DNA of 64,000 nucleotides from Betaproteobacteria bacterium. Its GTDB lineage: Bacteria; Pseudomonadota; Gammaproteobacteria; Burkholderiales; Usitatibacteraceae. The translations under genes and the position numbers were made by a program. Shown here piece by piece: positions 25,994 through 35,886 of this stretch. The notes under the pieces were generated by a model. The model was not told the origin of the DNA. It was given only the letters and a program-made list of their open reading frames with translations, and made no database searches. Positions within the stretch are counted from its first letter, which is position 1; every line of letters begins with the position of its first letter. The stretch covers positions 248,001 through 312,000 of the forward strand of contig JADKJR010000006.1 of assembly GCA_016720925.1 (NCBI GenBank), read 5' to 3'.

Positions 25994-26855
25994 GTGCTGA
26001 AAACCCGCATCATCACTGCGTTGGTGAGCCTGCTGATTGTGCTGATCGCGCTGTTTGCCTTTCCGGCTTGGGCGTGGGGAATATTTACGCTCGTCATTGT
26101 GACGGCGGCATTTTGGGAATGGGGCCGCCTTTGTTCATTGCCGGCGCCGTGGAAGGCCATCTATCCGTTTGTCACTGCGATATTAATGGCAGTGATTTTT
26201 CTCGCGTATGCATGGGGCAGCGTGATCGGGATTGAGTTCAGCGCGCTGAAGTTGGTCGGCTTCACGCTTTCTGCTATTTTCTGGGTCGTGTTTGCACCGA
26301 TATGGTTGATCAATTCCTGGCGGCCGGCATCGCCGGCGCTCCGCATTCTCGCGGGATGGCTGGTCATTTTCCCGACTTGGCTCGCGTTCCTGTCGCTGCG
26401 CGACGTCAGCCCGTGGCTGTTATTGTCGTTCGCCGCAATCGTCTGGGTGGCGGATATTGCCGCGTATTTTGCGGGCCGCCAGTTTGGTAAGCATAAACTC
26501 GCGCCTGCCATCAGCCCGGGAAAGACCGTCGAAGGTGCCGTCGGCGGCATCGTTGGCGTCATCCTGTTTTTTTTCGCCTGGCAATATCTGACCGCGAATT
26601 CTCCAGTGCGCAATGACGAATGGGTCCTTGCGCTGCACTCTTCGCTACGGGATACTGTTTGCGTTGTTCATGCTCCTTACCGTATTGTCGGTGCTGGGCG
26701 ACTTGTTTGAATCATGGATGAAACGCGGCGCCGGCATGAAGGATTCCAGCAATCTGTTGCCTGGTCACGGCGGGATTCTGGATCGCATCGACGCGTTGAC
26801 GTCCACGTTGCCGATTGCCGGGTTGTATGTCATGTTCATGGCGCGTGCAACGTAA
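25994..26855 (+). CDS. cdsA: phosphatidate cytidylyltransferase, frameshifted
   Basis: GTG start at 25994. The first frame gives the N-terminal membrane helices and the WVADIAAYFAGRQFGKHKLAP and SPGKTVEGAVGG segments. The C-terminal signature VLGDLFESWMKRGAGMKDSS, with LLPGHGGILDRIDAL, lies in another frame that ends at 26855. One surplus base between about 26625 and 26650 accounts for the break; removing it gives 286 residues, normal for CdsA. The enzyme makes CDP-diacylglycerol for all phospholipids and is essential, so an error in the sequence is likelier than a pseudogene. Confidence 0.95.
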
Positions 26856-26862
26856 CAACAAG

Positions 26863-28074
26863 ATGAAGAACATCACCATACTCGGCTCGACCGGCTCCAT
26901 CGGCGTCAATACGCTCGATGTGATCGCGAGGCATCCGGACCGGTTTCAGGTGTTCGCATTGTCCGCGGCGTCGCGCGTTGAAGAACTTGCCAAACAATGC
27001 CAGCAGTTTCGACCGCGCTTTGCCGCGGTCCCCGATCCAAAGCTGGCAGAAACCCTGCGCACGCGTCTTGCATTCCTCAACGTTGCCACTGAAGTGGTGT
27101 TTGGCGAAGACGCGTTACCCATGGTTGCTTCGCATGCCGATACCCACATGGTGATGGCCGCCATTGTGGGCGCGGCGGGATTGCCATCATCGCTGGCCGC
27201 CGCCAAGGCAGGGAAAACTGTCCTGTTGGCAAACAAGGAAGCGCTGGTGATGGCTGGCAATATCTTCATGGAAACCGTCCGTGAGAATGGCGCATCGTTG
27301 CTGCCGATTGACAGCGAGCACAATGCCATCTTTCAATCCTTGCCAAGTGATTTCAGCGACGGGTTGTCGCGGGCTGGTGTAAGAAAGGTAATTCTCACCG
27401 CGTCGGGTGGCCCGTTTCGCACGCGGAACATGGCGGAATTGGCCGGCGTCACACCTGATCAAGCATGCGCGCACCCAAACTGGGTGATGGGCCGGAAGAT
27501 TTCGGTGGATTCCGCGACCATGATGAACAAGGGGCTCGAGGTCATCGAGGCGCACTGGCTGTTTGATGCGGCGCCCGAACAAATTGAAGTGCTGATCCAC
27601 CCTCAAAGCATCGTGCATTCGATGGTCGAATATCTGGACGGTTCCGTGCTAGCGCAAATGGGCAATCCCGACATGCGCACACCGATTGCCTATGCACTGG
27701 GTTTTCCCGAGCGGATTGCGGCAGGCGTTTCGCCGCTGGACCTTGCCAAGGCCGGTCGCCTGGAATTTGAGGCGTTGAATCTCGATCGATTTCCGTGCGT
27801 TCGTCTGGCCTACGAGGCTCTGAGACGCGGCGGCACGGCACCCGCAGTGCTCAATGCGGCAAACGAAAAGGCAGTCGATGCCTTTCTGAATGGGCAACTT
27901 GCGTTCCTGGATATTCCGCGCGTGATCGAGGATGTTCTTGGCGCGGCACGAATAGTCGACGCAACGACGCTAGCCGACGTGTTGATCGCGGATACTGCCG
28001 CACGAATAGCGGCGATCGAACGTATCGCGCATTTGCGACTCAAAGACGAAACCGCAGAATTATCCCGGACCTAA
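26863..28074 (+). CDS. dxr: 1-deoxy-D-xylulose 5-phosphate reductoisomerase
   Basis: 403 residues from the ATG at 26863, eight bases after the cdsA stop. NADPH-binding GSTGSIG at residues 8-14, LANKEALVMAG, the metal-site region LPIDSEHNAIFQ, and the TASGGPFR and HPNWxMGxKIS(V)DSATMMNKG segments are all present. It catalyses the committed step of the MEP isoprenoid pathway, feeding UppS upstream. Confidence 0.98.
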   Translation: MKNITILGSTGSIGVNTLDVIARHPDRFQVFALSAASRVEELAKQCQQFRPRFAAVPDPKLAETLRTRLAFLNVATEVVFGEDALPMVASHADTHMVMAAIVGAAGLPSSLAAAKAGKTVLLANKEALVMAGNIFMETVRENGASLLPIDSEHNAIFQSLPSDFSDGLSRAGVRKVILTASGGPFRTRNMAELAGVTPDQACAHPNWVMGRKISVDSATMMNKGLEVIEAHWLFDAAPEQIEVLIHPQSIVHSMVEYLDGSVLAQMGNPDMRTPIAYALGFPERIAAGVSPLDLAKAGRLEFEALNLDRFPCVRLAYEALRRGGTAPAVLNAANEKAVDAFLNGQLAFLDIPRVIEDVLGAARIVDATTLADVLIADTAARIAAIERIAHLRLKDETAELSRT

Positions 28075-28076
28075 AA

Positions 28077-29441
28077 TTGAACCTGACCATCACTATCGTT
28101 GCATTTATTCTTGCCATCGGCATCCTCGTGACCTTCCACGAACTCGGGCACTATTGGGTCGCGCGCTGGTGCGACGTCAAAATTCTGCGATTCTCGATCG
28201 GTTTTGGCCGCCCGCTGTGGTTGCGCCGACGTGGTCCCGATCAAACCGAATGGGTCATTGCCGCGCTTCCCTTGGGAGGCTATGTAAAAATGGCCGACGA
28301 GCGCGACGGCACAGTTGAGCCAAAGGACCTTGCGCGTGCGTTCAATAACAAACCGGTCGTGCAGCGTATTCTCGTTGTGATTGCCGGGCCGGTCGCCAAT
28401 TTTCTGCTCGCCGCCATTTTGTACTGGGCGCTATTCGTTAGCGGAATTCCGGGTACCAAGCCGTATGTGGCGGCACCGGTCGCTAATTCGGCGGCGGCGC
28501 GGGCCGGATTTGCCGAGTTTGAACTAATCACACGCGTTGGCGACCGATCGACCAGGACGTGGGGAGACGCGCGACTGGCCCTGCTGGATGAGGCAGTGAA
28601 TCGCGGCATTGTTGAAATTGAAGTGGAAGATGCGCGAGGGCAGAAATATGCCCGGCGTCTCAACATGGAATCGATCACAACCGACGACCTTGACAGTGAT
28701 TTCATGTCGAAGGTCGGGTTGGCGCCGTATCGTTTGAAAGTGACTCCGGTACTCGATGAGGTGGTCGCCGGCGGTGCCGCGGCCCGGGGCGGACTTCGGA
28801 GCGGCGATCGTATCGTCGGCGTCGCCGGGCAACCGGTGGATCGGTGGGAAGCCTTTGTAGAAGCAATCGTCGCGCGTCCGGATCAGGTCTTGGATATCGA
28901 CGTCACACGTGGTGCGGAGCAGTTCTCTCTCAGCGTCCGGCCTGATCGCATCACTGAAAACGGAAGGACATTCGGTCGCATTGGAGTCAAGCCGCGCGTA
29001 AACACGGCGGAAGTCGAGAATTTGCGGGTACTGGTGCGTTACGGACCGCTTGAATCACTGGGCTTGGCCGTGAAAAAAGTCTGGGATATGTCGGCGTTCA
29101 GCCTGAAAATGATGGGCCGGATGCTGATGGGTGATGTTTCCTGGAAAAATCTGTCCGGTCCCATCACCATTGCCGATTACGCCGGCCAGTCCGCGATGCT
29201 CGGCTGGATACCGTACGTAAATTTTCTGGCGCTGATCAGTATCTCTCTTGGCGTGCTGAATCTGCTGCCGGTTCCCGTCTTGGATGGCGGGCAGTTGATG
29301 TATTATATGGCCGAGATTCTCAAGGGCAGCCCCGTTTCGGACCGGACCATGCAAATCGGCCAGCAGGTCGGCTTGGCTTTGCTGCTGGGCTTGACCGCCT
29401 TCGCCTTCTACAACGACATTCACCGTCTCCTCACCGGTTAG
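28077..29441 (+). CDS. rseP: RIP metalloprotease RseP
   Basis: 454 residues from a TTG two bases after the dxr stop; no ATG lies close enough, so coupled TTG initiation is the best reading. The zinc motif HELGH is at residues 21-25 in the first helix, followed by LPLGGYVKM, tandem PDZ regions in the periplasm (GxxSxAxxAG-like ANSAAARAGF; GGLRSGDRIVGVAG), and NLLPVPVLDGGQ near the end, the second catalytic segment. It performs intramembrane cleavage of anti-sigma factors such as RseA. Confidence 0.97.
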   Translation: MNLTITIVAFILAIGILVTFHELGHYWVARWCDVKILRFSIGFGRPLWLRRRGPDQTEWVIAALPLGGYVKMADERDGTVEPKDLARAFNNKPVVQRILVVIAGPVANFLLAAILYWALFVSGIPGTKPYVAAPVANSAAARAGFAEFELITRVGDRSTRTWGDARLALLDEAVNRGIVEIEVEDARGQKYARRLNMESITTDDLDSDFMSKVGLAPYRLKVTPVLDEVVAGGAAARGGLRSGDRIVGVAGQPVDRWEAFVEAIVARPDQVLDIDVTRGAEQFSLSVRPDRITENGRTFGRIGVKPRVNTAEVENLRVLVRYGPLESLGLAVKKVWDMSAFSLKMMGRMLMGDVSWKNLSGPITIADYAGQSAMLGWIPYVNFLALISISLGVLNLLPVPVLDGGQLMYYMAEILKGSPVSDRTMQIGQQVGLALLLGLTAFAFYNDIHRLLTG

Positions 29442-29448
29442 ATCCCTG

Positions 29449-31764
29449 ATGCCCCAGCTCTCCAAAAAAACCCAAAAAATATCGAAATTGCTTTCGGCGA
29501 TTATCGCCACCTTCGTCACCGCCGTGTATTCCACCGCGGCCCTTGCCATTCAACCTTTCACCATTCGCGATATTCGCGTAGAGGGCGTGCAACGCACGGA
29601 AGCAGGGACAGTATTCAGTTATCTGCCTGTCAAGGTTGGCGAGCAGATGGATGATGACAAGGCTGCGTCCGCCCTCAAGGCGCTGTACGCGACTGGTTTT
29701 TATACCGACGTCCGGCTGGAAGTGGAGAACGATGTGCTCGTGGTATTTGTCGTCGAGCGCCCCGCCATTTCCCAGATCGAGATTAATGGTGCCAAGGAAT
29801 TCACCAAGGACAACCTCAAGGACGGCCTGAAACAGGTCGGCATATCGGAGGCAAAAATATTCGATCGCTCCGTCCTTGATCGTGCTGAAAAGGAAATCAA
29901 GCGTCAGTACACCAGCCGCGGTTTCTATTCCGCGAAAGTGACCACGACCGCGACGCCGCTTGAGCGCAATCGCGTCTCCCTCACGTTTACCATCGAAGAG
30001 GGCGAAGTCTCGAAGATTGTCGATATCAATATCATCGGCGCAAGCGCATTTTCCGAGAGTACGCTCCTGAAAGAATTCGAACTTTCCACCGGAGGCTGGT
30101 TCTCATGGTTCACCAAGGAAGACCAGTATTCGAAACAGAAGCTTTCCGGCGATCTGGAGAAATTGCGCTCATTCTATTTGAACCGCGGCTATCTGGAATT
30201 CAACATAGATTCCACACAGGTATCGATCACGCCGGACAAGGAAAAGATTTACATCACGCTTACCATCTCGGAAGGCCCGGTTTACAGGCTCGGCGAGATC
30301 AAGTTTTCCGGTGACCTGAAGATTCCCGAGGCCGAAATGCGCGCTTTGCTGCTGTTCAAGCCGGGCGAAACTTTTTCCCGCCAGAAAATCGTCGATTCGG
30401 TCAAGGCCATCGGTGACCGATTGGGTAACGACGGCTATTCATTCGCAAATATCAACCCGGTACCCGATCCAGACAAGGGCAAACAGATTGCCACGTTCAC
30501 CATGTTTGTGGATCCGGGCCGGCGTGTCTACGTGCGGCGCATCAATGTGCAAGGCAATTCGCGGACCCGGGATGAAGTGGTGCGGCGCGAACTTCGGCAA
30601 CTGGAGGCTGGCTGGTATTCGGTCGACAAGATCAATCGTTCAAAGGAGCGCCTGGAACGCACGGGATTTTTTGAGGACATCAGCGTTGAAACTCCGACGG
30701 TTCCCGGCACTACCGACCAGGTCGATCTGAACGTCAACGTCAAGGAGCGCAACACCGGCAGCTTGCAGTTTGGTGTGGGTTATTCCAGTGCGGACAAGCT
30801 CACCGTTTCCGCATCGGTTTCCCAAGCCAACATTTTTGGCAGCGGCAACCAGCTGTCGTTCCGCGTCAACAATGGCACTGTCAGCAAGGTGTACGAAGTT
30901 TCCTACCTGAATCCGTACTGGACCGCTGACGGCATTTCGCGCGGTTTCGATCTTTACCGCCGCGATCTCAATACGGCGTCACTATCGACCGGTGAGTATC
31001 AATCCCAGTCAACCGGCGTGGGCGTGCGCTACGGTGTGCCGGTGACCGAATATGACTCGATCAATTTCGGTGTTGGTTACGAACGTAACGACCTGACGCT
31101 GGATGCGTTCAGCCCGCCCCGCTATCTCGACTACGTGAATACCTTTGGTTCCCGAAGTAACACCATTCGCGGGTCACTGGGCTTTGGCCGCGATACTCGT
31201 GACAGTATTTATTTCCCCACGCGCGGATACTTGCTGGAGGCGGGGGCCGAGGTTGGGCTACCCGGCGGCGATATTAAATTCTATCGATTGCAAACCCATG
31301 CGCAATGGCTGCGCCCGATATGGGGACCGGTCGTGCTGGGCCTGAATGCCGAGTTCGGCGTCGCCAATGGCTACGGCGGCAAGCCGTTGCCATTTTTCAA
31401 GAATTTCTACGCTGGCGGTGTGGACTCGGTACGTGGATTCGAACAGAGCTCGCTGGGCCCCAAAGACAGCAATGGCAGCTTCGTTGGCGGCAACCGGCGT
31501 ATAGTCGGCAACATGGAAGTGTTGTTTCCGATGCCGGGTGTGAAGAGCGATAAATCAGTCCGCCTGTCGACATTTATTGATGTGGGCAATGTTTTCGCGG
31601 CAGACGAGAAGATTCGCTTTGGCGACTTGCGCAGTTCGGTTGGGTTTGCCGTAAGCTGGTTCTCGCCGGTGGGACCGTTGAAGTTCAGTCTGTCAAAACC
31701 GTTGAAACAGAAGCCTGAAGACAAAGTCGAACGATTCCAGTTCCTGCTTGGGCGGGTGTTCTGA
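29449..31764 (+). CDS. bamA: outer membrane protein assembly factor BamA
   Basis: 771 residues. Signal peptide ending AALAI, five POTRA domains (about 36-430), and the Omp85 barrel to the end. Barrel hallmarks include the lid-loop region VRGF (GGVDSVRGFEQSSLGP) and a terminal FLLGRVF with C-terminal Phe. It inserts beta-barrel proteins into the outer membrane, probably including the barrel and autotransporter encoded in this window. Eight bases after rseP and followed by skp, the usual sigma-E-linked order. Confidence 0.98.
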   Translation: MPQLSKKTQKISKLLSAIIATFVTAVYSTAALAIQPFTIRDIRVEGVQRTEAGTVFSYLPVKVGEQMDDDKAASALKALYATGFYTDVRLEVENDVLVVFVVERPAISQIEINGAKEFTKDNLKDGLKQVGISEAKIFDRSVLDRAEKEIKRQYTSRGFYSAKVTTTATPLERNRVSLTFTIEEGEVSKIVDINIIGASAFSESTLLKEFELSTGGWFSWFTKEDQYSKQKLSGDLEKLRSFYLNRGYLEFNIDSTQVSITPDKEKIYITLTISEGPVYRLGEIKFSGDLKIPEAEMRALLLFKPGETFSRQKIVDSVKAIGDRLGNDGYSFANINPVPDPDKGKQIATFTMFVDPGRRVYVRRINVQGNSRTRDEVVRRELRQLEAGWYSVDKINRSKERLERTGFFEDISVETPTVPGTTDQVDLNVNVKERNTGSLQFGVGYSSADKLTVSASVSQANIFGSGNQLSFRVNNGTVSKVYEVSYLNPYWTADGISRGFDLYRRDLNTASLSTGEYQSQSTGVGVRYGVPVTEYDSINFGVGYERNDLTLDAFSPPRYLDYVNTFGSRSNTIRGSLGFGRDTRDSIYFPTRGYLLEAGAEVGLPGGDIKFYRLQTHAQWLRPIWGPVVLGLNAEFGVANGYGGKPLPFFKNFYAGGVDSVRGFEQSSLGPKDSNGSFVGGNRRIVGNMEVLFPMPGVKSDKSVRLSTFIDVGNVFAADEKIRFGDLRSSVGFAVSWFSPVGPLKFSLSKPLKQKPEDKVERFQFLLGRVF

Positions 31765-31789
31765 CGTTCGGAACGAGAAAGGCGATGAT

Positions 31790-32287
31790 ATGAATAGACA
31801 TGCTTGGGTACTCTCATCATTGTTGATGTTACTGCCGGTCGTCGGTCATGCGGCGGAACTCAAGATCGGGTTTGTCAATCAGGAGCGCATCCTTCGCGAA
31901 TCTTCACCGGCGAAACGTGCTCAGGACAAGCTGGACAAGGAATTCGCGCCCCGACGTGCCGAGCTCGATCGCATGGAAAAACAGGGCCGGGACCTGGAGT
32001 CGACGTTGCAAAAGGAATCCGTCACATTGCCTGAGGCCGATCGCGTTGCCAAGGAGCGTCAACTCGCCCAGCTGGCGCGCGATGTGCAGCGGATGCAACG
32101 CGAATTTCGTGAAGACGTGAATCTGCGCCGCAATGAAGAGCTGGCCTCATTACAGGAACGAGCCAATAAAGTAATCAGCGGCATCGCGGAAAAGGAAAAA
32201 TTCGACCTGATTTTTCAAGAGGCAGTTTTTGCAAGCGCAAAGATCGACATTACCGACAAAGTCATCAAGGCGCTTGGCGAAAAGTAG
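31790..32287 (+). CDS. skp: OmpH/Skp family periplasmic chaperone
   Basis: 165 residues with a signal peptide ending VGHA. Mature part begins ELKIGFVNQERILRES and continues as a long coiled-coil rich in K, R, E and Q, the tentacle region of Skp, returning to the IDITDKVIKAL strand/helix. It holds unfolded outer-membrane proteins for BAM. 25 bases after bamA. Confidence 0.95.
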   Translation: MNRHAWVLSSLLMLLPVVGHAAELKIGFVNQERILRESSPAKRAQDKLDKEFAPRRAELDRMEKQGRDLESTLQKESVTLPEADRVAKERQLAQLARDVQRMQREFREDVNLRRNEELASLQERANKVISGIAEKEKFDLIFQEAVFASAKIDITDKVIKALGEK

Positions 32288-32418
32288 TCAAGGTTGTTTC
32301 GGGCTGGCGGTGGTGACCGGCTGGTAATACTATTTCGGACACATTGAACAGGTAGCCATCGCCGGGCAATGTCAAGCGCCGATTTCCGGGATGGCTCGTG
32401 GCATGCGAAAATGCCACA

Positions 32419-33435
32419 ATGTACCTGCGCGATCTTAATAAAAGGCTAGGTGGCGAAGTTGTGGGCGAGGTGACGCAGCCGCTCGCCGGCGTTGGCACGA
32501 TCAGTTCCGCGGATCCGACGCAAATCACCTTCCTTGCCAATCCGCGATACCGTTCAGAATTGTCTGGTACACGCGCCGGCGCAGTAATTGTTGGTCTGCA
32601 GGACCGGGATTTGACTTCGCTCCCCCGGATAGTGGTGGCCAATCCCTATGCGTACTTTGCGCGCGTGGCACAGCTCTTCAATCCACCTCAAACCTACAAG
32701 AGCGGCATCCATCCTTCTGCAGTCATTGGTGCGGATGCGCGTGTCGCGCAAAATGCCTCGATTGCGGAATTTGTTTCCATCGGCCGAGGGGCGGATATTG
32801 GTGAAGGCGTGCGGGTCGGACCCGGTAGTTTCATTGGTGACGGCGTTTCGCTGGGCGCCAACACGTTCCTGGGCGCAAGAGTAACGATCTACACGCGCTG
32901 CAGAATTGGTGCCAGAGGCATTGTCCATTCCGGTGCGGTGATTGGCGCGGATGGCTTTGGCTTTGCGCCGGATTTTTCCGCCGAATCCGGCGGCTGGGTG
33001 AAAATCCCGCAAACCGGACGCGTCATCATCGGTGATGATTGCGAGATCGGTGCCAACACCACCATTGATCGTGGCGCCATTGAGGATACTGTTATTGGCA
33101 ACGACGTCAAACTCGATAATCAGATTCAGGTTGGCCACAATTGCCAAATTGGCGATCACACCATCATTTCCGGCTGCGTGGGAATCGCCGGTAGCAGCAA
33201 GATCGGTAGTCGCGTCATGATTGGCGGTGCCGCAGGGATTCTTGGGCATCTCGAAATCTGCGATGGGGCGATCATTTCGGCGATGACATTGGTCACCAAG
33301 TCGATTACCGAACCGGGAACCTACACGGGGTCCATGCCGCTGATGAAACACGAGGATTGGCTCAGGAACGCCGTGCATCTGCGTCGTCTTGGCGCGATGG
33401 CCAATGCGATCAAAAACAAGGGAGGCTCGAAATGA
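32419..33435 (+). CDS. lpxD: UDP-3-O-acyl-glucosamine N-acyltransferase
   Basis: 338 residues from the ATG at 32419; a GTG at 32398 is possible. N-terminal uridine-binding part (PTQITFLANPRYRSEL), then a left-handed beta-helix of hexapeptide repeats (SAVIGADARVAQNAS onward), with GADGFGFAPD and the catalytic-His region DNQIQVGHNCQIG. Adds the second acyl chain in lipid A synthesis. The 131-base gap before it (32288-32418) shows no clear terminator. Confidence 0.97.
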   Translation: MYLRDLNKRLGGEVVGEVTQPLAGVGTISSADPTQITFLANPRYRSELSGTRAGAVIVGLQDRDLTSLPRIVVANPYAYFARVAQLFNPPQTYKSGIHPSAVIGADARVAQNASIAEFVSIGRGADIGEGVRVGPGSFIGDGVSLGANTFLGARVTIYTRCRIGARGIVHSGAVIGADGFGFAPDFSAESGGWVKIPQTGRVIIGDDCEIGANTTIDRGAIEDTVIGNDVKLDNQIQVGHNCQIGDHTIISGCVGIAGSSKIGSRVMIGGAAGILGHLEICDGAIISAMTLVTKSITEPGTYTGSMPLMKHEDWLRNAVHLRRLGAMANAIKNKGGSK

Positions 33436-33932
33436 GCGCTTTAGATAGCACAAAGGTCACCAATCCAGCTGTCGCCAAGGCAGTCGTCATGGACATTGCC
33501 GAAATCAAGAAATACCTGGCGCATCGCTACCCGTTTCTGCTGGTCGACAGGGTGCTGGAGCTCGAGCCGATGAAACGCATCAAGGCACTGAAGAACGTGA
33601 CGATCAACGAGCCGTTTTTTCAGGGGCATTTCCCGCATTATGCGGTGATGCCAGGTGTGTTAATCATCGAGGCGCTTGCACAGGCCTCGGGGCTGCTTTC
33701 GCTCAAGTCAACCGGGCAACAACCTGACGATAAATCTGTTTTCTATTTCGTTGGCATTGATGACGCTCGATTCAAGCGTCCGGTGGTGCCAGGCGATGCA
33801 CTGATCCTGGAATCCGAATTGCTGCTGGAAAAACGCGGGCTTGTGAAGTACGGTGTCAAGGCCACGGTCGCCGGCCAACTGGCGTGCGAAGCAACGCTTC
33901 TTTGCACACAACGAACCTTGATCGCATCCTGA
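33432..33932 (+). CDS. fabZ: 3-hydroxyacyl-ACP dehydratase FabZ
   Basis: 166 residues; ATG at 33432 overlaps the lpxD stop (ATGA) with GGGAGG upstream. Hot-dog fold with RYPFLLVDRVLEL and the catalytic NEPFFQGHFPHYAVMPGVL helix. It dehydrates 3-hydroxyacyl-ACP, supplying fatty-acid elongation and competing with LpxA/LpxD for the same substrate pool, which explains the shared operon. Confidence 0.98.
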   Translation: MSALDSTKVTNPAVAKAVVMDIAEIKKYLAHRYPFLLVDRVLELEPMKRIKALKNVTINEPFFQGHFPHYAVMPGVLIIEALAQASGLLSLKSTGQQPDDKSVFYFVGIDDARFKRPVVPGDALILESELLLEKRGLVKYGVKATVAGQLACEATLLCTQRTLIAS

Positions 33933-33946
33933 TTGCCTCGCGAAAC

Positions 33947-34720
33947 ATGAGTATTCACCCCACTGCCATCATCGACTCGCGCGCGAAACTTGGCGCGAAT
34001 GTTTCGGTAGGCGCTTTCACCGTCATCGATGGTGATGTGTCCATTGGCGACGGTACGACGATTGGCCACCACAATGTCATCACTGGAAACACCCGCATCG
34101 GCCGCGACAACCGTATTTTCCATTTCGTTTCGTTGGGCGAGGCCAATCAGGACAAGAAGTATCAGGGCGAGGCGACGCGCCTCGAGATCGGCGATCGCAA
34201 CACGATTCGTGAGTATTGCAGCCTGAATCGTGGCACGGTGCAGGATCAAGGCGTGACCACGATCGGTGACGACAACTGGCTGATGGCCTACGTACACGTC
34301 GCGCACGATTGCGTGGTTGGCAGCAAAACCACCATCGCCAATTGCACTCAGCTTGGCGGCCACGTGCAGGTCGGGGACTGGGCAACACTGGGCGGTTTTA
34401 CAGGCGTGCATCAGTTTGTAAAAATCGGCGCACACGTCATGTGTGGCGTATCAAGCGTGGTACTGATGGATATTCCGCCCTATGTCACGGTGGGTGGCAA
34501 TCCGTTGTCTCCCGTCGGAATCAACTCGGAAGGGCTGAAGCGGCGCGATTTTTCCACCGACCAGATATCCACCATCAAGCGCGCCTACAAGACCCTGTAT
34601 CGATCGGGTTTGACGTTTGCCGAGGCCAAAATAAAACTTGCCGCGGATGCGTTGTCCGCACCGGAACTGGAAATTTTTGCCGGCTTTCTTGAAGCATCCA
34701 CACGCGGCATTGTGCGTTGA
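33947..34720 (+). CDS. lpxA: UDP-N-acetylglucosamine acyltransferase
   Basis: 257 residues from MSIHPTAII. A hexapeptide beta-helix (IDSRAKLGANVSVGAF onward) with the catalytic region LMAYVHVAHDCVVG and the helical C-terminus. First step of lipid A synthesis. An upstream in-frame start at 33884 overlaps fabZ and is rejected. Confidence 0.98.
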   Translation: MSIHPTAIIDSRAKLGANVSVGAFTVIDGDVSIGDGTTIGHHNVITGNTRIGRDNRIFHFVSLGEANQDKKYQGEATRLEIGDRNTIREYCSLNRGTVQDQGVTTIGDDNWLMAYVHVAHDCVVGSKTTIANCTQLGGHVQVGDWATLGGFTGVHQFVKIGAHVMCGVSSVVLMDIPPYVTVGGNPLSPVGINSEGLKRRDFSTDQISTIKRAYKTLYRSGLTFAEAKIKLAADALSAPELEIFAGFLEASTRGIVR

Positions 34721-35886
34721 TGAAAATTGGTATCGTAGCCGGAGAAGCTTCCGGCGATCTGCTCGGCAGCCTGTTGATCAAGGCATTGAAGGTCGAATTT
34801 CCCGACCTGGACTTTGTCGGTATCGCAGGACCCAAAATGCAATCGGCCGGCGCGACCTCCTGGTACTCGATGGAGAAACTGGCGGTGCGCGGCTACGTGG
34901 AAGTGTTGAAAAGCTTCCGCGAAATCCTGTCAATTCGACGCGGCGTGCGCGATCGGATGTTGAAAGAGCGCCCGGCGATGTTTATCGGCATCGATGCACC
35001 GGACTTCAATCTGGGTCTGGAGAAAGTGCTGAAGCGCGCCGGTATTCCCACCATCCACTACGTCAGTCCGTCCATATGGGCGTGGCGTGGCGAACGCATT
35101 AACAAGATCAAGGAATCCGTGAGCCACATGTTGACGGTATTCCCATTCGAGCCGGCCATCTACGAGAAAGCGGGTATCCCGGCGACGTTTGTGGGGCACC
35201 CGACGGCCGATGTCATTCCGCAGGTTTCGCAACGCGAGAACGCGCGCACGCAATTGCGCATCAAGCCCAATGAGCTGATAATTTCACTGTTACCGGGCAG
35301 CCGCCAGAGCGAGCTCGACTATCACGCCGAACTGTTCATCGAAACGGCAAAGGTGCTGCATGCCGACTTTCCCGAGGCGCGTTTTCTGGTGCCACTGACG
35401 ACCCGCGAAACACGCGATATGTTCGACCAGGCTCGCTGGAGACTGGGTGCACAGGACTTACCCATGCAGATTCTCTTTGGCCACGCCAATTTTGCATTGG
35501 CTGCGGCGGATGTCGCACTTGTTGCCAGCGGCACGGCCACGCTGGAGGCAGCACTTTTGCGTTGCCCGCATGTGATTGCCTATCGCCTGTCCGCAACCAC
35601 CTATCGCCTGATGAAGAAAAAAGCCTATCTGCCCTACGTAGGATTGCCAAATATCCTGGCGGGCGAATGGCTCGTGCCGGAATTGTTGCAAGATGATGCG
35701 ACGCCGGAGAATCTGGCGCGCGCAATGGGAAACTGGCTGCGGCATCGCGATGCGGCCGCGGTCCTGCGTGAACGCTTTGGCGAAATTCATGCCCAGCTCG
35801 CGGTGAACAACGGTGCGCGCGTTCGCGACGCGCTCCGGCCGTTCCTGGCGCGCAGCCATGCAACGGCAACGACTGTGGCGGCCTGA
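34720..35886 (+). CDS. lpxB: lipid A disaccharide synthase
   Basis: 388 residues; ATG at 34720 shares one base with the lpxA stop (TGATG). Contains IGIVAGEASGDLLG, the YVSPSIWAWRGERINKIK segment, FVGHPTADVIP and LLPGSRQSELDYH. Glycosyltransferase family 19 enzyme joining lipid X and UDP-2,3-diacylglucosamine at the membrane. Confidence 0.98.
   Translation: MKIGIVAGEASGDLLGSLLIKALKVEFPDLDFVGIAGPKMQSAGATSWYSMEKLAVRGYVEVLKSFREILSIRRGVRDRMLKERPAMFIGIDAPDFNLGLEKVLKRAGIPTIHYVSPSIWAWRGERINKIKESVSHMLTVFPFEPAIYEKAGIPATFVGHPTADVIPQVSQRENARTQLRIKPNELIISLLPGSRQSELDYHAELFIETAKVLHADFPEARFLVPLTTRETRDMFDQARWRLGAQDLPMQILFGHANFALAAADVALVASGTATLEAALLRCPHVIAYRLSATTYRLMKKKAYLPYVGLPNILAGEWLVPELLQDDATPENLARAMGNWLRHRDAAAVLRERFGEIHAQLAVNNGARVRDALRPFLARSHATATTVAA

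Noticed and set aside
26613..26855. Separate small gene downstream of cdsA
   Set aside because: Its product is exactly the missing CdsA C-terminal signature, so it belongs to the same gene.
27795..28076. N-terminal extension of RseP
   Set aside because: It lies over dxr in another frame; the conserved first helix with HELGH begins at the TTG at 28077.
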